Below are positions 59,545 through 64,000 of a DNA stretch of 64,000 nucleotides, in pieces. Below the pieces are notes generated by a model. The model saw nothing but the letters and a program-made list of their open reading frames with translations. It was not told where the DNA came from and made no database searches. How positions within the stretch are numbered: position 1 is the first letter of the stretch; each line of letters opens with the position of its first letter. A program made the position numbers and the translations under genes. The stretch spans positions 62,001 through 126,000 of the forward strand of contig NZ_JADPKT010000074.1 of NCBI RefSeq assembly GCF_023074075.1, written 5' to 3'. Source of the stretch: Bradyrhizobium sp. 138. Lineage in GTDB: Bacteria > Pseudomonadota > Alphaproteobacteria > Rhizobiales > Xanthobacteraceae.

Positions 59545-60171
59545 ATGTCTGTTCAACGTGCAACTTTCACACGTCCGCTGATCGCCGTCGCGATGGTGGC
59601 CGTCTCGACTTACTGCGCCTTCGCCCAGAAGGCGCCGGTGCCGACGCGCGTGCGCGGCACCATCAAAAGCGTCAATGGTGACACCATGCAAGTCAAGTCG
59701 CGCAGCGGTGAAGAGGTCAAGCTACACCTTGCCCCTGACGTGAACGTGTCGGGCATTACAAAGATCTCGCTCGCCGACATCAAGCCGGGCTCGTTCGTCG
59801 GGGCGACCACGGTGCCGGGACCGGACGGCGGCCAGAACGCGGTTGAGGTTCACGTGTTTCCGGAGAGCATGCGCGGCACCGGCGAGGGCTCGCGGCCCTG
59901 GGACCTCAAGCCCAACTCCAGCATGACCAACGCGACGGTCGCCGAGAGCGTGGTCGGAAACGACGGCCACACGCTGCTGGTCAAGTACAAGGACGGCGAG
60001 AAGAAGGTGTTCGTGGCCGACAATACGCCGGTGGTCACCTTCGTGCCTGGCGACAAATCCGAGTTGAAGGCCGGCGCCAAGGTCATCGCCTTCATGAAGC
60101 AATTGCCGGACGGCTCGTTCGAGACCAACCGCGTCAGCGTCGGCCGCGACGGCCTGACGCCGCCGATGTGA
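59545..60171 (+). CDS. Exported DUF5666-like repeat protein
   Basis: 208 residues from the ATG at 59545. A signal peptide (about 12-28, ending AFAQ) is followed by two OB-like beta units, RVRGTIKSVNGDTMQVKSRS and VGNDGHTLLVKYKDGEKKVF, each with a Gly-Asp or Asp-Gly turn. This resembles DUF5666-type secreted proteins that may bind metals or ligands. No catalytic residues are seen. It follows aroE by 56 bases. Confidence 0.72.
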   Translation: MSVQRATFTRPLIAVAMVAVSTYCAFAQKAPVPTRVRGTIKSVNGDTMQVKSRSGEEVKLHLAPDVNVSGITKISLADIKPGSFVGATTVPGPDGGQNAVEVHVFPESMRGTGEGSRPWDLKPNSSMTNATVAESVVGNDGHTLLVKYKDGEKKVFVADNTPVVTFVPGDKSELKAGAKVIAFMKQLPDGSFETNRVSVGRDGLTPPM

Positions 60172-60190
60172 TGGGCCAGGCGGAGGACGT

Positions 60191-60305
60191 GTAGGGTGGA
60201 TTAGGCGAAGCCGTAACCCACCATGCTCCCGCAAATGCGGACGAAGTTGGTGGGTTACGCTCGGCGGACTGCGCTTTGCGCATCCGCAGAACTAACCCAC
60301 CCTAC
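60191..60305. repeat. Family A repeat element
   Basis: GTAGGGTGGATTAGGCG through CTAACCCACCCTAC, with inner GTAACCCACC/GGTGGGTTAC. It lies between two convergent genes, 20 bases after the 59545 gene and 18 bases from the lldD stop. Confidence 0.84.
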
Positions 60306-60322
60306 GGCACCGTCGCTTCGCC

Positions 60323-61459
60323 TCACATCGCAATGATATGATCGTCGATCTCGTCGATCCGGTTGACGCCGCACAGGCCCATGGTGGTGAGCAGCTCCTT
60401 CTGGATGATGTCGATCGCCTTGGCGACGCCGGCTTGGCCGCCGGCCCCTAAGCCATAGGCATAGGCGCGGCCGATCATGCAGGATTTGGCACCGAGCGCG
60501 AGCGCGCGCATCACGTCCTGGCCGGAGCGGATGCCGCCGTCGAACATGATCTCCATCTTCTCGCCGACCGCGTCCGCGATCTCCGGCAGCACCTCGATCG
60601 AGGACGGCGCGCCGTCGAGCTGACGGCCGCCATGGTTGGAGACGACGAGGGCCTGCGCGCCGGTCTTGGCGGCTTCCTCGGCATCCTCGACGTCGAGGAT
60701 GCCCTTGATGATGAGCTTGCCCGGCCAGATGCTGCGGACCCACTCGACGTCCTTCCAGCTCAGCGAGGTGTCGAACTGCGAGGCCGTCCACTCGGCAAGG
60801 CGGTTGAGATCCTCGGTGTTCTTCACGTGGCCGGCGATGTTGCCGAAGGTGCGGCGCTTGCCCTGCAGCACGCCGGAGACCCAGGCCGGCTTGCTGGCGA
60901 AATCGAGCAGCTTCGACAGCGACCATTCGGGGGGCACCGTCATGCCGTTCTTGATGTCGGCATGGCGCTGGCCGATCACCTGGAGGTCGACGGTGAGCAC
61001 GAGCGCGCTGCACTTGGCCGCGATCGCGCGCTGGATCAATTCCTTGATGAAGCCGCGGTCCTTCATGACGTAGAGCTGGAACCAGAACGGCTTTTCGACA
61101 CTGGCCGCGATGTCCTCGATCGAGCAGATCGACATGGTCGATTGCGTGAACGGGATGCCGGCGGCCTGTGCGGCGCGGCAGGCGTGGATCTCGCCGTCGC
61201 CGTGCTGCATGCCGAGCAGGCCGACCGGCGCGAGGATCAGCGGCATGGTCGAGGGCTCGCCGAGGATCGTGGTCGAGGTGTCGCGCTTGGAGACGTCGAC
61301 CAGGATACGCTGGCGGAACTTGATCGCCTGCATGTCCTCGCGGTTGGCGCGCAGCGTTTCCTCGGCATAGGAGCCGCGGTCGCAATAGTCGAAGAACGCC
61401 TTCGGCACGCGGCGCTTATGCAGGGCGCGAAGATCGTCGATACAGGTAATATGCTTCAT
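60323..61459 (-). CDS. lldD: FMN-dependent L-lactate dehydrogenase / alpha-hydroxy-acid dehydrogenase
   Basis: 378 residues from the ATG at 61459. The (beta/alpha)8 FMN enzyme oxidises an L-2-hydroxy acid. The substrate and FMN residues are visible: PLILAPVGLLGM, WFQLYVMKDRGF, the catalytic His in VVSNHGGRQLDGAPSSIEVL, and the FMN-phosphate motif MFDGGIRSGQDVMRALALGA with MIGRAYAYGLGA. The N-terminus KHITCIDDLRALHKRRVPKA and overall likeness to LldD favour lactate. A glycolate or mandelate type cannot be excluded. Confidence 0.88.
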   Translation of the reverse strand: MKHITCIDDLRALHKRRVPKAFFDYCDRGSYAEETLRANREDMQAIKFRQRILVDVSKRDTSTTILGEPSTMPLILAPVGLLGMQHGDGEIHACRAAQAAGIPFTQSTMSICSIEDIAASVEKPFWFQLYVMKDRGFIKELIQRAIAAKCSALVLTVDLQVIGQRHADIKNGMTVPPEWSLSKLLDFASKPAWVSGVLQGKRRTFGNIAGHVKNTEDLNRLAEWTASQFDTSLSWKDVEWVRSIWPGKLIIKGILDVEDAEEAAKTGAQALVVSNHGGRQLDGAPSSIEVLPEIADAVGEKMEIMFDGGIRSGQDVMRALALGAKSCMIGRAYAYGLGAGGQAGVAKAIDIIQKELLTTMGLCGVNRIDEIDDHIIAM

Positions 61460-61567
61460 GCTCGTTTCCCCGGCCCGTCTGACTCTTGCATCGGAAGATT
61501 TCGAGGTCATCTAGCATGGTTGAATGCACAGCCAAATCGTTTGCAGAACGTTTTGCAGGAGAGCGCC

Positions 61568-61735
61568 ATGACGAGGCCGCACGCTGGACCGTCGCCGAAA
61601 GAGATCAAGGAAAAGCATGATCTCGAGGAGGCGCTGGAAGAGGGACTGGAGGAGACCTTCCCGGCCTCCGATCCCGTCAACGTCACCCAGCCGGCGCCGA
61701 GCCGCGCCGACAGCCACGTGAAGCGCTCGGATTAG
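61568..61735 (+). CDS. Small conserved acidic protein (55 aa)
   Basis: From ATG at 61568, with AGGAG upstream. The peptide is charged and probably disordered: HDLEEALEEGLEETFPASDP with VNVTQPAP. The ETFPASDPVNVTQP motif recurs in short proteins of many alphaproteobacteria. The biological role is unknown. It is divergent from lldD. Confidence 0.78.
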   Translation: MTRPHAGPSPKEIKEKHDLEEALEEGLEETFPASDPVNVTQPAPSRADSHVKRSD

Positions 61736-61954
61736 GCGAGTTCCGCCGCTTTTCGCTGGTCACGCCGGAATTACAATGTTAACAATGTGTTATCAGGGCG
61801 GTCGCGGCGCCGGTTCCGTAATGATTCATCATATTTTTTGAAGCCAAGTTAGCCGCGATAGCTCTATAAGACCTCGGCAAATCAGGGATGCGGGGCCCGT
61901 TCGGGCAGCCCGTGGTTGTAGAGGGGAGTCCCTGGTTGTTGCTTGGGGGACGAT

Positions 61955-63298
61955 ATGAGCCGCAAATATTTCGGGACGGACGGGATTAGGGGCCGCGCCA
62001 ACGGACTGATCACGCCGGAGCTCGCGCTCAAGGTCGGCCAGGCCGCGGGCCTTGCGTTTCAGCGCGGCGACCACCGCCACCGGGTCGTGATCGGCAAGGA
62101 CACCCGCCTGTCCGGCTACATGATCGAATACGCCATGGTCGCGGGCTTCACCTCGGTCGGTATGGACGTATTGCTGGTCGGACCGATGCCGACGCCGGCA
62201 GTCGCGATGCTGACCAAGTCGATGCGCGCCGATCTCGGCGTCATGATCTCCGCCTCGCACAATCTGTTCGAGGACAACGGCATCAAGCTGTTCGGCCCGC
62301 AGGGCTTCAAGCTCTCCGACGACGTCGAGCGGCAGATCGAGCAGCTGCTCGACGAGCCCATCGACAAGCGGCTCGCGCAGAGTGCGAGCCTGGGACGCGC
62401 CCGCCGCATCGACGGCGTGCATGACCGCTACATCGAATTCGCCAAGCGCACCTTGCCGCGCGATCTCTCGCTCGAGGGCCTGCGCGTCGTGATCGATTGC
62501 GCCAACGGCGCCGCCTACAAGGTGGTGCCGGAAGCGCTGTGGGAGCTGGGCGCCGACGTGGTGCCGATCGGCGTCGAGCCCGACGGCTTCAACATCAACA
62601 AGGACTGCGGCTCGACTTCGCCGGAAGCCCTGTCGAAGAAGGTGCGCGAGATGCGCGCCGACATCGGCATTGCGCTCGACGGCGATGCCGACCGCGTCAT
62701 CCTGGTCGACGAGCGCGGGCATGTCGTCGACGGCGATCAGTTGCTCGCGGTGATCGCGCAGAGCTGGAAGGAAGACGGCCGGCTGTCGCGGCCGGGCATC
62801 GTCGCCACCGTGATGTCCAATCTCGGGCTCGAGCGCTTCCTGAACGGGCAGGGGCTCGATCTCGTCCGCACGCCGGTCGGCGACCGCTACGTGCTCGAGC
62901 AGATGCTGAACGGCGGCTACAATCTCGGCGGCGAGCAGTCCGGACACATCATCCTGTCCGACTACGCCACCACCGGCGACGGCTTCGTTGCCGCATTGCA
63001 GGTGCTGGCGGTGGTGCAGAAGCTGCGTCGCCCCGTCTCGGAGGTCTGCCACCGCTTCGATCCGCTGCCGCAGATCCTCAAGAACGTCCGCCATAAGGGC
63101 GGCAAGCCGCTCGACGATTCCGACGTCAAGTCGGCGATCTCCGACGGCGAGAAGCGGCTCAACGGCCACGGCCGTCTCCTGATCCGCTCCTCCGGCACCG
63201 AGCCCGTGATCCGCGTCATGGGCGAGGGCGAGGACCGCATCCTGGTCGAGGACGTCGTCGACACCATCGTCTCGGCGCTCGGCCAGGCGGCGGCGTAA
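61955..63298 (+). CDS. glmM: Phosphoglucosamine mutase
   Basis: 447 residues from the ATG at 61955. It interconverts glucosamine-6-phosphate and glucosamine-1-phosphate for peptidoglycan and LPS. The N-terminal RKYFGTDGIRGRAN, active-site phosphoserine S101 in MISASHNLFEDNGIK, magnesium loop LDGDADR and C-terminal phosphate-binding RSSGTEPVIRVM are all intact. A 9-bp hairpin follows (63315-63339) without a T-run. Confidence 0.97.
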   Translation: MSRKYFGTDGIRGRANGLITPELALKVGQAAGLAFQRGDHRHRVVIGKDTRLSGYMIEYAMVAGFTSVGMDVLLVGPMPTPAVAMLTKSMRADLGVMISASHNLFEDNGIKLFGPQGFKLSDDVERQIEQLLDEPIDKRLAQSASLGRARRIDGVHDRYIEFAKRTLPRDLSLEGLRVVIDCANGAAYKVVPEALWELGADVVPIGVEPDGFNINKDCGSTSPEALSKKVREMRADIGIALDGDADRVILVDERGHVVDGDQLLAVIAQSWKEDGRLSRPGIVATVMSNLGLERFLNGQGLDLVRTPVGDRYVLEQMLNGGYNLGGEQSGHIILSDYATTGDGFVAALQVLAVVQKLRRPVSEVCHRFDPLPQILKNVRHKGGKPLDDSDVKSAISDGEKRLNGHGRLLIRSSGTEPVIRVMGEGEDRILVEDVVDTIVSALGQAAA

Positions 63299-63619
63299 GC
63301 TCTTTCAAGCACGAGTGGGGTGAGGTGGTGTCACCCCACGGACAGTATCGTAGGGTGGGCAAAGCGAAGCGTGCCCACGCGTCTGTCGCCGTATCGGGCA
63401 GGTGGTGGGCACGGCGCAAGGGCGCCTTTGCCCACCCTACGATTCCTTCTTCATGGCGAGATCTCGACCCTCATGGTGAGGTGATCTCACCCTACGATAC
63501 TGGACTCGTGGAGAGGGTAAGACACGCGCATCCCAGCCATCAGCGATTGGCAGTGGTTCCATCGCCGCTTGCATCGTAACCATCGGGTCGCGGCAATCTG
63601 CCGCGTCGGGATCGCTGCA
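63299..63619. other. Gene-free region with repeats downstream of glmM
   Basis: GTGGGGTGA/TCACCCCAC hairpin at 63315-63339, a family B repeat at 63350-63439 (separate entry) and a CCCTCATGGTGAGGTG half repeat with GGTGAG/CTCACC pairing at about 63475-63492. No gene recognised. Confidence 0.65.
63350..63439. repeat. Family B repeat element
   Basis: GTAGGGTGGGCAAAGCG through GCCTTTGCCCACCCTAC, with inner CGTGCCCACG/GGTGGGCACG. Fourth family B copy in the window. Confidence 0.87.
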
Positions 63620-64000
63620 TTGAACAAGCCTGTCGTCGTCTCAGAGGAAACGCTGACCGAGCCCGTCGTCGTCGCTGACGTGGCACCCGCTGCCAACGCG
63701 GCAGGGCCGGCTTATGTCGTGCTTGCCGGCATCAGCGTCTCGCACTTCCTCAACGACACCATGCAGTCGTTGATCGCCTCGGTGTATCCGATCCTGAAGG
63801 ACACCTACGCGCTCGACTTCGCGCAGATCGGCATGATCACGCTGGCGTTCCAGTTCACCGCCTCGCTGCTGCAGCCGGTGGTCGGGCACTACACCGACAA
63901 GAAGGCCCAGCCCTATTCGCTCGCGATCGGCATGGCCTCGACCTTCTTCGGCCTGCTGCTGCTCAGCGCCGCGCAGCAATATCTCGTCATCCTCGTTGCC
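63620..64000 (+). CDS. MFS transporter, fosmidomycin-resistance (Fsr) type, truncated at window end
   Basis: The frame from the TTG at 63620 gives 127 residues, with no stop before the window edge. After a 30-residue polar N-terminus, the sequence SVSHFLNDTMQSLIASVYPI, LDFAQIGMITLAFQFTASLL and QPVVGHYTDKKAQPYSLAIG matches Fsr-like major facilitator pumps, including the loop 2-3 motif region. No ATG precedes the family start, and an upstream TTG at 63569 is the alternative. Exported drugs are inferred only from the family. Confidence 0.85.
   Translation, partial: MNKPVVVSEETLTEPVVVADVAPAANAAGPAYVVLAGISVSHFLNDTMQSLIASVYPILKDTYALDFAQIGMITLAFQFTASLLQPVVGHYTDKKAQPYSLAIGMASTFFGLLLLSAAQQYLVILVA

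Noticed and set aside
63315..63339. GTGGGGTGA/TCACCCCAC hairpin as a glmM terminator
   Set aside because: The stem is good, but no T-run follows; it may be repeat-derived and is not called as a terminator.

Overview
The window reads as a stretch of core chromosome from a high-G+C alphaproteobacterium of the Bradyrhizobium / Nitrobacteraceae type. I infer this from the mid-60s percent G+C of most genes (a few rows counted by hand), the alphaproteobacterial forms of UvrB (long N-terminal extension), HisRS (variant motif 2), L25 (Ala/Pro tail) and type II lumazine synthase (RibH2) behind an FMN riboswitch, and a dense set of short palindromic intergenic repeats. Species cannot be fixed from the sequence alone. 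No tRNA, rRNA, CRISPR array, transposase or prophage was recognised.

Layout. 1-7365 (minus): a truncated TipF-like degenerate EAL protein, a holin-like membrane protein with a BrkB/YihY protein, then uvrC-pgsA-moaD-moaE-prmB (DNA repair, phospholipid synthesis, molybdopterin synthase, L3 methylation). 7617-12120: outer-membrane barrel protein, cold-shock protein, RlmJ, RNase T2 and small secreted proteins. 12177-16273: histidine kinase, response regulator and MarR regulator (PetP/PetR-like), divergent from ilvE. 17255-18940: hisS in markedly lower-G+C DNA, probably acquired. 19057-22696: tautomerase, thioesterase, proC, a YbjN protein, then the FMN riboswitch and ribH. 22811-27418 (minus): prs, a lipoprotein and lgt-midA-pgeF. 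27617-30756 (plus): ubiK, rplY-pth, ychF. 30905-36254: a DUF4282 protein, an overlapping MaoC pair, small membrane proteins, a secreted protein and two NTF2-like proteins. 37126-40086: uvrB. 40180-46843: zinc-ribbon protein, LysR divergent from tauE, GST, CWC protein and a DUF1800/DUF1501 export pair. 46999-53814: IsdG-like monooxygenase, aldo/keto reductase, acetyltransferase, PAS protein, two tiny membrane proteins, a second GST, an aspartate aminotransferase and a DUF992 protein. 54005-64000: divergent EF-G paralogue, XRE regulator, SulP transporter, aroE, lldD, glmM and the start of an Fsr-like efflux gene.

How the genes work together. Most are housekeeping genes in short operons marked by 1-4 nt overlaps: moaD/pgsA, moaE/prmB, MarR/response regulator, midA/pgeF, the MaoC pair, tauE/42596 and DUF1800/DUF1501. 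Visible regulation consists of the FMN riboswitch, several promoter-region dyads, a phased direct repeat before the aminotransferase, and intrinsic terminators.

The most unusual material is intergenic. At least ten repeat families recur, and in four genes the TAG stop codon lies inside the conserved end of a repeat. One repeat sits between two diverged copies of a terminator. I found no large unknown multi-gene system. The best candidates for follow-up are the low-G+C hisS with its own palindrome, the repeat/stop-codon association, the tandem dyads upstream of the YbjN gene and the EF-G paralogue with altered GTPase motifs.
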